DNA of 64,000 nucleotides, from contig JBGARN010000006.1 of assembly GCA_044230205.1 (NCBI GenBank), positions 1 through 64,000 of the forward strand. The letters run 5' to 3'. The translations under genes and the position numbers were made by a program. The notes under the pieces are model-generated. The model worked only from the letters and a program-made list of their open reading frames with translations, searched no databases and had not been told where the DNA came from. This DNA comes from JAEUTH01 sp044230205 (GTDB taxonomy: Bacteria > Bacteroidota > Bacteroidia > AKYH767-A > OLB10). The first letter of the stretch is position 1, and each line of letters starts with the position of its first letter. This document shows, one piece after another, positions 36,659 to 47,100 of the stretch.

Positions 36659-39600
36659 TTATTGCTCAATCACTGTTTTTGAAAACACTTCATTACCCTT
36701 CATCATCCTGATATTATAAACACCGGGATTTAGCCCAATCTTTACTGCACTGAATTTATAGCGATAAATTCCTTTTGATTGTTTTTCATCACATATTAAA
36801 TGAACAACCTGACCCAATTCATTAAGCACTTCCATTCTCACTTGTTGCTCTTCATTTAGATCGTACGTGATTATCGTTTCATAACTGTAAGGATTGGGCA
36901 GTGCATTAAATAAACCATGTTCATTATTCAAAGAAGCTGAAACAGTATTAGAAAAATTGTAATTGCCATTTTTATCAACCTGCTTTAATCGGTAATAATA
37001 GGTTTTGTCAAAACCAACTTCTTTATCTTCAAAATTATATTCAGCAGGAGCATTTGGTGTACCTTTAGAAGGAATTTTTGCAATTGTTCTAAAATCAGGT
37101 GGAGCTGTGGCACGCTGTAATTCAAAATAGTCTGAGTTTATTTCGCTGGCAGTATTCCACTTAAGGAATATGGTCCTCGCTAATGGATATCCTTCAAAGT
37201 TGAGTAACTGAACCGGTAATGGAGTTGGTGCCTGGGCAGTTCCAAGATTTACTGTACCGGTGCCAAAACCATTCATATTTAAACGAACAACAGCATTGGC
37301 AAAACAAACTGCGCAACTACCATTAATCAGGTTCCATGCTGCCCCGGGATTACGCATTACTGTCCAGGCAGTAGCTGCATTGGTATAACCATTGTTAAAG
37401 AGAGTTGCATCATAATTTCCACTCATTGGATTGTTGGATGCAGTAAAGGTCCAATAACCATTATTTAATGCAGGCTGAGTATATGATACACTGCATTCAT
37501 TACCTCCTATTCCAGGTGGTACTGCGCCATAAGGTTGAAAATTACATAACAGGTTATCAATACTTGTAGGAGCACCGGCATATTTAAAATCGATACGTAC
37601 ACGCTCATAGCCCGGTGTTGCATGACCAACCGGGAAATCATATGCACCTTGCGTGTTTAAATACCTGCGCAAAAATCCTTCAACATAACTTCCTGTACTG
37701 CCAATTGTACAAGCAGTTATCGCCCTGTTGTTTATTATCACCTCATTGGCATTTGTAATAATTTTACCTGCTGTTAAAGTTAATGTACCATTATTACTTA
37801 ATGCAGCATTGGTAAGTAATGTTACACCGGGTCCTGTATGGTTCATTGTGAGGTTATTGATAAGACCGGTATTCTGGTAATTTTGACCTAACACTCCATA
37901 TAATTCCAAAGTACCTCCAACACCTGGGTTGTACAATCCCGAATTCATAAAATTGCCACCAACTCTATGATACTTGCCAGTGGCATTAAAGTTACTTGTT
38001 GCATTCGAAATAGTGAAGTTACCCCTCATATCAGCATTCTGATTCATGTTAACTATTCCTCCACCTGTTTTGGTTACAGTTACATTATAAAATGCTGATC
38101 CCCCAACCATATTGCCATTCATATCCTGGGTAACATTTCCGTTATTGAAAATAACTGTAGAATTGTTTTGTGCTACTAAGGAGCCGTTGTTATTATAATT
38201 ACCACACACCTGCAATGAAAAGCCAGAGTTAATAGTTAAAGATGCAGAAGGATTTACAGTTATTGATTTACAACTGGCACCTGCAGCACCTATTACAGGC
38301 ATGTTAGCTGATGATGGTGGAATTACTACATCAATAGCACAAGTTGGAATTGCACAACCGCCCCAATTAGGTGCTTTAAACCAGTCATTATCTATACCCC
38401 CGCTCCATACAACATAGCCAGGGTTTGGTGTATAGTTTATGGGTGATGATGCTCCAAAATCCATTGAAAAACCCGAAGTGCTGTTTTCAAAATTACTAAC
38501 CACCAATAAATAAATATCACCTGTGCTAACCGCTAACTGTTGATCGTAGGCTGGACTGAACGCAGGAGCATAAGCAGGTGGAGCAATATCCGGAGCGTTG
38601 CCATATAAGCCTGTAACACCAAGATAGCTGTAATCGCAACGAATTGGTGCGGCACCCCCGCTGATACTGGCGCAGGTATTAATAATTGTGTTGGATGGCC
38701 CATCTTTCATTTTCCAGACGGCAAAATCATAATCGGTTTCATCACCGGCAAATGGTCCGGGATAATCTGATGGAATAATGTTAAAGGTCAGAATACCATT
38801 ACTGGCTATCTGAATTTCATAAAACGCAGAACCGCGTTCGCCTGATAAAAGGCAATTGCCTCCTCCGCCCGGAAAGTCACAGGTGCTTCCAAATGCCTGG
38901 TACCCGGGATTTCCAACTGTGATTACCTGGTTGCAAACAGGATTTGGTACGGCACACTCCTGGCCATAAACAGGAGGCAGGTTAGAAGGCGGACCGTCAA
39001 TAACAACTATACCGAAACTTCCTGTTAAATCGTAATAGCCATCAACAGCTATATAGTAAGTACTGCCTGCTGTAAGCCCAGTAAGATTAAGCTGCGACAT
39101 GTAATTGGCAGTTGTTCCGCATGAAGGTGCATCATCATTACATCCAACTAAAGTCATACCGGCACCACAAGCGCCTGAATAAACGGCAATTTGTGAATTA
39201 CGCAATGAACCGGTTACAGTGCGTATAGTAACCTGGTTAGAAGGTGCGGTAAATGAAAACCAAACTGTGTTACGGTTATTGGGAGTTATCCAGCAACCCG
39301 GAGCTGCAGGTTCGCCAGATGCCCCTGAACAATTGTTGTTGCCATTAATATAAACCCCAATAGGAAGGTTAACAGCATTACATGGCAAATCGTTTGATGC
39401 TCCTGAACCGAGTGATTGCACATTTATATTGTAACTAACTTCTGCCGGAGGAGCCCATGAATCGACAATAATATAATAGGTGCCCGGAGCTGTGAGAGTA
39501 ACACTTCCTGTAAGTGTTCCAGAAGTAGCTCCACCGTTTGATCCTATGCAGGTTCCACCGCTACCCGGGCAACCACTGTAAACCTGGTAGCCAATCAAGT

Positions 39601-41086
39601 TGTCGCTGGCTGCACTTAATGTTATGGCGATACACTGTGCTGTGGTTGCGGTATAAGAATATACTTTATCATTTCCTGATTCATATAAGGTAAGGCATGA
39701 GCCTGAAGTTGCATTGGAATAATCATTGCCCATGCAAGAGGTAGTTTCACCGTTTGCAGTATAAGGTAGTGAAGCTATTGTAACCGGATTACCACAGGTA
39801 ATTCCTGCTGCCACTCCTGCAGGTGCTGAAATTGAAATATTGTAAGAAGGGATACAATATGGTGAAGCAAACTGGTCAACCAGTAAATAATAAGTATGAC
39901 CTGCTATTACATTAGCACACATGCTTTGATTACCGCCTGAACCCTGTGCATTATTTACGCAGGTTCCGGGTATTCCGGCACAGCTTGACACCAGCGGGCA
40001 ACCATCATACAGCATAATACCAACCCAAGAACTTGCGCTGGTTAATGAAATAGTAATGCTACCTGATGCAACAGGTGTAAATACAAACACCTCATCTTCG
40101 GCACTAAAATAAAATGTGCTTCCGCATGTAACAGTATTGGATGCTGTCAAATCATCAATTCTGCCGCACGTTGTGCGTCCGGTGCTTGAATAGGGTAAAG
40201 TTATATTAACCTGTCCTGTTCCTAAAGCACATCCACCTGCCGGTACAGGTGCAGAAATACTTAAATTATTATAAGCATTACATGTTGGTGAAGGCCAGCT
40301 ATCTAAAATAAGATAATAGGTAACACCTGCCTGCAAACAAACAGTTAACGTTTTGCTTCCTGTGGAACTTTGATTGTAATCAACACATGCACCACCTTGT
40401 CCGTTCAATGGACATCCATTATATAGCATAAGTGAAGTATAAGAAGCCAATGGTGCATCAAGAGTTATTGTAACAGTTCCGGTAATTGCAGGTGTAAAAA
40501 TCCAAACCCTGTCTTCGCCATTATAATAGTAAGTGGTACCACAAACCAATGTATTGGTTGAGGTAAGGTTATCGGTACTGCCACATGTTGTACCAGCACC
40601 CGAAGAATACGGAAGTGATGGTACATTGGTAACTCCGGCACCTAAGCCTCCGGGGCAAAATAAAGGTGCATCCATGCGATATACCATTGTTCCTAAACCT
40701 GCCTGCGTGGTACAACTAAATTTGTTTACAAGTGCCTGGTAAGTACCGGTAGTAATACAAGTCCATGCCAGGTAAGAAGCCAGGCCGCAGTTATCATCAT
40801 TATATCCGCCAGCGTAAACGCCAGCTGCATTCAGAATAGAAATCTGGGTGTCATAAATAGTGTTGCCACCATCAGCTGCACAGAAAGAAAAGTAATAAGT
40901 ATAACCGGCTGTGGCAGCAAATGAAACATATGTTCCACCATTCATTGAAGTTGTGCCCGTAGATTGCCATGTAGCTGTAGGCGTAATGCTGCCAGCCGAA
41001 GTTCCACCGGTACATTGTGCTGTAACATTTTTGCTAAAGCATGCTGCTAAAAAAAGAATAATTAAGAATAGTAAGTTTCTAATCAT
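36659..41086 (-). CDS. Giant secreted repeat protein with T9SS type A sorting domain, 1475 aa
   Basis: Signal peptide (FLIILFLAACFSKNVTAQ) and a C-terminal T9SS type A domain (NALPNPYSYETIITYDL...GVYNIRMMKGNEVFSKTVIEQ). The N-terminal half holds at least four related beta-sandwich modules of about 125-140 residues (roughly 150-290, 295-430, 435-565 and 570-700). Each has TCG..D(N/D)LT-type openings, EDRVWIFTP or similar, a Cys pair in YNGCPLNG...ACV, and GVTYYLILDSW, resembling PPC-like domains. The 950-1250 region has many short beta repeats (NNGSLVAQNNSTVIFNNGNV). No enzyme domain is recognised. It is probably an adhesin or sheath protein. The small gene at 41130 precedes it on the same strand (43-bp gap). 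Confidence 0.88.
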   Translation of the reverse strand: MIRNLLFLIILFLAACFSKNVTAQCTGGTSAGSITPTATWQSTGTTSMNGGTYVSFAATAGYTYYFSFCAADGGNTIYDTQISILNAAGVYAGGYNDDNCGLASYLAWTCITTGTYQALVNKFSCTTQAGLGTMVYRMDAPLFCPGGLGAGVTNVPSLPYSSGAGTTCGSTDNLTSTNTLVCGTTYYYNGEDRVWIFTPAITGTVTITLDAPLASYTSLMLYNGCPLNGQGGACVDYNQSSTGSKTLTVCLQAGVTYYLILDSWPSPTCNAYNNLSISAPVPAGGCALGTGQVNITLPYSSTGRTTCGRIDDLTASNTVTCGSTFYFSAEDEVFVFTPVASGSITISLTSASSWVGIMLYDGCPLVSSCAGIPGTCVNNAQGSGGNQSMCANVIAGHTYYLLVDQFASPYCIPSYNISISAPAGVAAGITCGNPVTIASLPYTANGETTSCMGNDYSNATSGSCLTLYESGNDKVYSYTATTAQCIAITLSAASDNLIGYQVYSGCPGSGGTCIGSNGGATSGTLTGSVTLTAPGTYYIIVDSWAPPAEVSYNINVQSLGSGASNDLPCNAVNLPIGVYINGNNNCSGASGEPAAPGCWITPNNRNTVWFSFTAPSNQVTIRTVTGSLRNSQIAVYSGACGAGMTLVGCNDDAPSCGTTANYMSQLNLTGLTAGSTYYIAVDGYYDLTGSFGIVVIDGPPSNLPPVYGQECAVPNPVCNQVITVGNPGYQAFGSTCDFPGGGGNCLLSGERGSAFYEIQIASNGILTFNIIPSDYPGPFAGDETDYDFAVWKMKDGPSNTIINTCASISGGAAPIRCDYSYLGVTGLYGNAPDIAPPAYAPAFSPAYDQQLAVSTGDIYLLVVSNFENSTSGFSMDFGASSPINYTPNPGYVVWSGGIDNDWFKAPNWGGCAIPTCAIDVVIPPSSANMPVIGAAGASCKSITVNPSASLTINSGFSLQVCGNYNNNGSLVAQNNSTVIFNNGNVTQDMNGNMVGGSAFYNVTVTKTGGGIVNMNQNADMRGNFTISNATSNFNATGKYHRVGGNFMNSGLYNPGVGGTLELYGVLGQNYQNTGLINNLTMNHTGPGVTLLTNAALSNNGTLTLTAGKIITNANEVIINNRAITACTIGSTGSYVEGFLRRYLNTQGAYDFPVGHATPGYERVRIDFKYAGAPTSIDNLLCNFQPYGAVPPGIGGNECSVSYTQPALNNGYWTFTASNNPMSGNYDATLFNNGYTNAATAWTVMRNPGAAWNLINGSCAVCFANAVVRLNMNGFGTGTVNLGTAQAPTPLPVQLLNFEGYPLARTIFLKWNTASEINSDYFELQRATAPPDFRTIAKIPSKGTPNAPAEYNFEDKEVGFDKTYYYRLKQVDKNGNYNFSNTVSASLNNEHGLFNALPNPYSYETIITYDLNEEQQVRMEVLNELGQVVHLICDEKQSKGIYRYKFSAVKIGLNPGVYNIRMMKGNEVFSKTVIEQ

Positions 41087-41129
41087 GCCTTGATTGCTTT
41101 AAGTGTTATTGAATATCAGGCAATGTATG

Positions 41130-41519
41130 CTATTCCTGATGTTGAATAGTATTTTCCTTTACATCTCTGCACGAAGCCTGTACTTTTTCAATTGTGGCAT
41201 CCTGCTTTATCTCAAATAAAAATCCTGCATTTTTCAGCGACTCAAACATTTTCGTGTCATCGTACTGAATATTACGGTTTATGCGTATCATAAGTACATC
41301 AAGGCTCCTGCAATAGTCAATAATTTTTGCTCCTTTATACACATACAATTGCTGAGTAAGGTTAGTGATTTGCTTGTCGTAATTAAAATTCTTTATTTTT
41401 AAAATAAGGTCTTCTGTGTTATTGATCGTCTGGCCTTTTGCATCATATGAATGAATAAAACCTAATAAGGCAAACAACAGAATTGTTTTAATCACGCGTG
41501 GTAAGTAGTGTATAACCAT
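41130..41519 (-). CDS. Small exported protein, 129 aa
   Basis: An unrecognised protein with a signal peptide (residues about 10-30, IKTILLFALLGFIHSYDAKGQ). The mature part is 100 residues, charged, with Cys65-type and Cys119-type positions, and no other motif. It lies just upstream of the 1475-aa T9SS gene in the same direction, so it may be cotranscribed and could assist or modify that surface protein, although this is only positional. Its codon use resembles that of its neighbours. Confidence 0.6.
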   Translation of the reverse strand: MVIHYLPRVIKTILLFALLGFIHSYDAKGQTINNTEDLILKIKNFNYDKQITNLTQQLYVYKGAKIIDYCRSLDVLMIRINRNIQYDDTKMFESLKNAGFLFEIKQDATIEKVQASCRDVKENTIQHQE

Positions 41520-41723
41520 GACTTACTGTTTTTAAATTTTAGAAGTAATGTCAAACATTCAATTCGACAGACAATTCATAAAGTTGTGGAGGTAAATGGC
41601 AAATTGAATCCCACAACAATAATATTAAAAACTTTTTAATACCCAAGTACTATCCGAACATTTAAAAACCATTGCCAGATTTGTTTATTGGATGATTAAT
41701 TATTTCCATTAAGGCAAAAAAAA

Positions 41724-41752
41724 GCCAAAGCAATTCGTAAAATTGCTTTGGC
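41724..41752 (-). terminator. Terminator downstream of osmC
   Basis: Perfect 12-bp arms GCCAAAGCAATT and AATTGCTTTGGC with a 5-nt loop. On the minus strand the stem is followed by eight T residues (complement of the A-run ending at 41723). It lies 23 bp after the osmC stop. Confidence 0.85.
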
Positions 41753-41775
41753 CTGAGATGAATTTACTAAGCAGT

Positions 41776-42198
41776 TTATGCCACCAGTTCGAAAAGCTTA
41801 GCTTCTAAACTTATTTCTGCCTTAATTGATTTTGAAACCGGGCAATTGGCTTTAGCATCTTCGGCACATTCACGAAATTTTTCAGGAGTTATTCCGGGCA
41901 CCTTTGCAGTAACCTCAAGATGCGATTTAGTAATTGCTCCTTCGTGAAGTGTAATGCTGCATTCGGTATCAATGCTGTCGGGCGTAAAACCTGCTGCGCC
42001 TAATACAAAGCTTAATTTCATTGAAAAGCAACCGGCATGCGCTGCTGCTATTAGTTCTTCAGGATTTGTACCGATACCATCTGCAAAACGGCTTTGCCAT
42101 GAATACTGGTTATTGTTTAGGACTGCTGATTGAGTACTTACAGTGCCAGAGCCTTCTTTGCCTGACCCTTTCCAATTTGCTGTTGCTGTTCTTACCAT
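41776..42198 (-). CDS. osmC: OsmC-family peroxiredoxin
   Basis: A 140-aa hydroperoxide reductase of the OsmC/Ohr fold. The two catalytic cysteines are C57 in AAAHAGCFSMKLSF and C119 in AKANCPVSKSI. The start GTVSTQSAVLNNNQYSWQSRF and the segment EELIAAAHAGCF are typical of OsmC rather than Ohr. It detoxifies organic hydroperoxides. It is divergent from pdxA, with a TAAATTTG box on the minus strand in the shared gap and a strong terminator after the gene. Confidence 0.92.
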   Translation of the reverse strand: MVRTATANWKGSGKEGSGTVSTQSAVLNNNQYSWQSRFADGIGTNPEELIAAAHAGCFSMKLSFVLGAAGFTPDSIDTECSITLHEGAITKSHLEVTAKVPGITPEKFRECAEDAKANCPVSKSIKAEISLEAKLFELVA

Positions 42199-42241
42199 GT
42201 TGAAGTTATTTTATAAGTAAATGTAATGTTTTAAAAACGCT

Positions 42242-42249
42242 CAAATTTA
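42242..42249 (-). promoter_or_regulatory. Candidate -7 box for osmC
   Basis: On the minus strand this reads TAAATTTG, a perfect TAnnTTTG match, 43 bp before the osmC start. It sits in the osmC-pdxA divergent gap, back to back with the pdxA promoter. Confidence 0.4.
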
Positions 42250-42263
42250 GAACAATAATTGCA

Positions 42264-42298
42264 TTTGAATGTTTTATTCACTTCAAAAATTAACTTTG
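42264..42298 (+). promoter_or_regulatory. Candidate promoter for pdxA
   Basis: TTTG (42264-42267) and TAACTTTG (42291-42298) are separated by 23 bp, fitting the Bacteroidota TTTG/TAnnTTTG pattern. The -7 box lies 86 bp before the pdxA start. Confidence 0.45.
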
Positions 42299-42384
42299 CA
42301 ACCCTTTAAAACTTTATGCCCCAAAAGAAGATTGATTTAAAGCTGATGAACAAGTAATACCGGCATAGTAAGAATAAATTTAGC

Positions 42385-43449
42385 ATGAGTCAGGATAAGG
42401 AAGGACAATTAAAAGTTGGAATAAGCATAGGCGATACGAATGGAATCGGACTTGAGGTGATCATGAAAACATTCAGCGACCACCGTATGCTCCAGGTATG
42501 CACACCTGTTATATATGGTTCAGCAAAAACTGTTTCATTTCATCGTAAAGCTTTAAATCTTCCCGACTTTAATTACAACACCATAAAAAGCAACAGCGAT
42601 ATTATACTCAGGAAAATAAACCTGATCAATTGCTGGGACGAGGAAATAAAAAATGATTTTGGCATTCAAACTGAAACCGGGGGCAAGTATGCTTTTATTT
42701 CATTAAAAAATGCTGTGGCAGACTTAATGGCAAAAAAAGTTGATGTGCTTGTTACTGCTCCTATCAACAAAAAAAATATGCAGCAGGATGAATTCCGGTT
42801 TCCGGGTCATACCGAATACCTTGCTGCACAAGCTAAGACAGAAGGTTACAATATGATGCTGGTAAGCCAAAGTATGCGGGTTGCTTTTGTTACGGGCCAC
42901 ACGCCACTTAAAAGTGTTGCATCACAGCTTTCGAAAGAAAAAATACTTGATAAACTTAAAGTGATGAATGCATCACTGATAAAGGATTTTGGAATACGTA
43001 AACCGAAGATAGCCATACTTGGATTAAATCCTCATGCCGGAGATAGCGGGTTGATTGGCCAGGAAGAATTAGAAATTATAGTTCCTGCAATTAATGAAGC
43101 AAAGAACGGTAACCTGCTGGTAAATGGTCCATACAGCGCTGATGGATTTTTCGGATCAGGGCAGTATAAAAAATTTGATGCTGTTCTTTGTATGTATCAC
43201 GATCAGGGGTTGATTCCCTTTAAATCAATTTCATTTAACAGTGGAGTTAATTTTACTGCAGGACTGCCATTCGTTCGAACATCCCCTGACCACGGCACCG
43301 GTTATGATATAGCAGGCAAAGGCATAGCCAGTGAAGATTCATTCCGCGAGGCAATATACCTGGCTCTTGATATTTATAATAAACGCCAGGAATTTGAAAC
43401 AATTACTGCTAATCCGCTTGCCTTCAGTAAAAAAAGTGGCGACCGTTGA
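42385..43449 (+). CDS. pdxA: 4-hydroxythreonine-4-phosphate dehydrogenase PdxA
   Basis: Oxidises 4-phosphohydroxy-L-threonine in pyridoxal phosphate synthesis (DXP-dependent route). The 354-aa protein has the start GDTNGIGLEV, H142 in FPGHTEYLA, and the three metal-binding histidines H172 (VTGHTPL), H217 (GLNPHAGDSG) and H272 (MYHDQGLIPFK), with the same relative spacing as E. coli PdxA. HGTGYDIAGKG is also present. The DUF3109 gene follows after 62 bp in the same direction. Confidence 0.96.
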   Translation: MSQDKEGQLKVGISIGDTNGIGLEVIMKTFSDHRMLQVCTPVIYGSAKTVSFHRKALNLPDFNYNTIKSNSDIILRKINLINCWDEEIKNDFGIQTETGGKYAFISLKNAVADLMAKKVDVLVTAPINKKNMQQDEFRFPGHTEYLAAQAKTEGYNMMLVSQSMRVAFVTGHTPLKSVASQLSKEKILDKLKVMNASLIKDFGIRKPKIAILGLNPHAGDSGLIGQEELEIIVPAINEAKNGNLLVNGPYSADGFFGSGQYKKFDAVLCMYHDQGLIPFKSISFNSGVNFTAGLPFVRTSPDHGTGYDIAGKGIASEDSFREAIYLALDIYNKRQEFETITANPLAFSKKSGDR

Positions 43450-43511
43450 TTATACATTATCTCCAATTCTGAATCATTTAATACTCACTGTAATACTTAC
43501 TACCCTCGAAT

Positions 43512-44105
43512 ATGATTGCCATTCAAAATACTGTTGTATCGCGTGATGTTATTGATAAACAATTTGTGTGCGATCTTGAAAAATGCAAAGGCGCTTGTTG
43601 TATTGCAGGCGTAAGCGGTGCCCCATTGAGCGAAGATGAGCTTCCTGTTATTGATCGTGTTTTCGATAAAATTGAGCCTTACCTTACTGAGCGCGGAAAA
43701 GCAGCTATTGAAAAACAAGGTCGCTACATAATAGATGGCGATGGCGAATATGTAACACCGCTTATTAATGAAGTGGAAGAATGTGCTTATACCATTTATG
43801 ACGACAAAGGAATTGCCGGCTGCAGTTTTGAAAAAGCATTTCATGAAGGCAAAATCAACTGGCGCAAACCAATTTCATGTCACCTATACCCTATACGTAT
43901 TACAAAGTATAAAGACTATGATGCGGTTAATTACGAAAAATGGAGTGTTTGCAAAGCTGCATGTAAGTTAGGTGATTCTTTACAGGTGCCGGTTTATAAG
44001 TTTCTTAAAGATTCTCTTATTCGTAAATATGGTAATGAATGGTATCTTGAATTGTGTAAAGTAGCCGAACAACTCAACAGTAAAACAACTACATCAAAAA
44101 TCTGA
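43512..44105 (+). CDS. DUF3109 family Cys-rich protein
   Basis: A 197-aa cytoplasmic protein of the DUF3109 family, widespread in Bacteroidota. It has a conserved set of cysteines (CDLEKCKGACC near residues 20-30, CAYTIYDDKGIAGCSFEKA, SCHLYPIR, CKAACKLG), a pattern that suggests metal or Fe-S cluster binding similar to the YkgJ/CxxCxxCC zinc or iron-chelating family. The true function is unknown. It follows pdxA in the same direction and converges on the 1230-aa T9SS gene with a 16-bp gap. Confidence 0.88.
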   Translation: MIAIQNTVVSRDVIDKQFVCDLEKCKGACCIAGVSGAPLSEDELPVIDRVFDKIEPYLTERGKAAIEKQGRYIIDGDGEYVTPLINEVEECAYTIYDDKGIAGCSFEKAFHEGKINWRKPISCHLYPIRITKYKDYDAVNYEKWSVCKAACKLGDSLQVPVYKFLKDSLIRKYGNEWYLELCKVAEQLNSKTTTSKI

Positions 44106-44121
44106 GTTTACACTTTTGCTT

Positions 44122-47100
44122 TTATTCAACAATAAATTTACGGGCAAAGGATTCGGAGCCTGTCTTTAAAACAAGTAAATAGCAATTGCGGGCAAGTTGA
44201 ATTTCTTTAACATTCAACCTGATGAGGTGCTGATCTTCTGACTCATAATTTTTGCTAAAAACCAATTGACCATTAAGATTGTAAATTTTTAATTCTACAG
44301 GTTCTTTAACAGGTTCATTAATGTCTACATTAAGGTATTCACTTGCAGGCTGAGGAAAAATGTTCACCTCTGCAAGGTTATTAAGTTTTGATTTAATAAC
44401 TATTACCGGAGAAACATGTTTATTGCCATTTATATCTACCTGGTTAAGTTTATAATAATAGGTGTTGGAATTTAACCTGGTATCATTGAAAGAATAGTTA
44501 TGATAAACTGACATGACTGTAGAAGCCGGAACAAAACCAATTTTTTCAAATAGAATGGCATCAATTGAGCGATATACTTCAAAGCCGCTGTTGTTAATCT
44601 CATTACTTGTTATCCACTTTAATTGATTCACATCACTTTTATTTTCGCCAGTAAATGAAATAAGCGAAACAGGTAATGGTGTATTTACACTTCCTGTAAT
44701 TTCGAAATTATCAATTGCGGCACCAGCAGCAACGGCTGATCCATCCGATTTAAATCTTACCCTGAATGCTACATTGCTGTTGCCGGCCAGTGATGAAATA
44801 TTGTACTGGCAAAGCAAAAAGCTGCTTTGCGTATTATTGAAATAAGCCTGCCCGATTGGAAATGCTGTTGTTGCTGCCGCATTGGCAAAATCGTACCATC
44901 CTGCAGAAGTTGTTGTAGCCAGAGGCAACCACGTATCGCCTTTATCTAACGTGTACTCTACACGCATACCGTCATAGCCAATTTCAAATGAATTTTTACG
45001 GTACAGTTTCAATGTATATGCTCCTGCAGCCGAAAGATTAAAATTTGGTGTCATCAGGCGCGAATCCGTATTGTCTGCATAGTTACCTGTTAAACCGGTA
45101 ACCCAGGCATTACTGCCGCTAAAAACTCCATTCTTTCCTGCTGTTGCTGAATTACCTCTTTGCCAGCTTGTGCCTGAAAAATTATCAGCCCCAAAATCCA
45201 GCGGATTTACGTCAAAGCTTCCACCATCTGCTGGTGTATAAGGTGTGCCGCGGTTAGGCAAAATCTGAATGTAATTGGAGCGAACTTTTTGTAAATTACC
45301 ATTTATAGTAAGCGTTACTGTATATAAACCTGCCGCTGAATAATTTTTGGTTGGGTTTTGCAATGTTGATGAAGTACCATCACCGAAATCCCAATACCAT
45401 GAATTGGCGCGGTAGGAAGCATCAATAAACTTTATAGGCTTATTGTTATAAGCAATTACTTTGTCGGAAGTAAAATCAGGAGATGAGGACATAAAAGCAT
45501 CTGTAGTATAGTTGCCTCTTCCATGTGTTATAGCCATAATTAAACTATCGGAATTTCTGAATTGCAGCATATCTACTCGTACATTAGCAAGCCCTGTATT
45601 TGATGGCCCCCATAAAGTTGTACCTCCGCTAAGTATATCAGTTGACCAAACCCCCAATTCAGTAGCTAACATAGCTTGCTGGTTATTAACCGGACTGAAC
45701 ATGGCCCACCTTACAGGCATATCTGGTAAATTGCCTTCAACACTTGTCCAGGTTGAACCACCATTAGTAGTTTCCCAAACACTATTAACTCCATAACTGC
45801 TGTAAGTGGCCAGTAAATGATTATCGTTACCTTTTTCAACTGCAATACACGAAACTGATGTTGCAGGCATTGCAGCTACCCTGATATTGGTTGCTGTTGG
45901 CGTAGTGGTGTGTGCATTGTCAACCCGAACCACATACCCGTTATTCAAGCCAAAGAATACCCGGTTGGAAGTATTCGGTGAAACCGAAATGTGAGTCACT
46001 TTACCTGTGCCGAAGGCAGCCACTGCCACTGCAGTTAAGGTAGCTGATACAGGAGCATTATTCATTACATAATAATCGCCATTGGCATGGCACGCATACA
46101 GGTTATTGTTTGCATCATCGTAATCGGTTGGGTTTACAAAGCTTCCAGTATTATTAGAAGTTATGCCAGCAAAACTTACACCCGAATTAACTGAACGGTA
46201 ATAGTTATTATAAACATACGATGAGAATTGGTATTGGGGCTGGTCCTGGTCAATGTGACAGAAACATCCATCACCACCGGTTACTTCAACTGAATTGCCA
46301 ATAGCTGCACTATTGGTTTGATTAGTGCCGTTATCCTGTGCACCGCTCATCATCTGGTTGTTATGATATCCCGGATTTAAAGCCCCTGCATAAAATTGAG
46401 TGACATTATAATTGTCGTTTTTCGAAATAATGTTTGGTGTTACTGAATTACCGTTAGTGCTCATCCATACTCCACCATCATTTCCAAAATATACCACATT
46501 AGAATTCCCGGGTTCATACAAAACAACATGCTGATCAGCGTGCACCTCCTGGTAGCCGAATCCGCCATACCAGTGCGAAATCTGAGTCCAGCTTGTTCCG
46601 CCATTAGTAGATTTAAACAAGTCAACACCACCCACTATCAAAGTGTTTGCATTATTAGGATCAACTGCCATCGATAAATCATACCATGCTTGTCCCCTGG
46701 TAAAGTCATTGCCAATGCCACCATCTGCATCTACCGGCAGGGCGCAGGCGGTCCAATTCGCTCCGGCATCAGTAGTTTTATAAATTCCTTTAATGGCATA
46801 AGCACCATTTTCACACAGCGCATATACCACGTTAGCATTAGAAGGTGCACAGGCTAGTTTAATCCGCTGAAGATCTGTGGTAGGAAATCCATTTGCACCG
46901 GTATTGCATTTTACCCATGAGCCTGTATTTCCGGTTGCAGATTTATAAACTCCATCAGTAGAAAATAATAAGCCTGCACCACAGTATATTGTTCCATTGG
47001 CTGCTATTTCAACATCGCCCATACTGTTAGTAGCGGCACCATTTCCACTACCTAATACCTGAGACCAGGTACTGCCACCATTTTGACTCCTTCTTAATCC

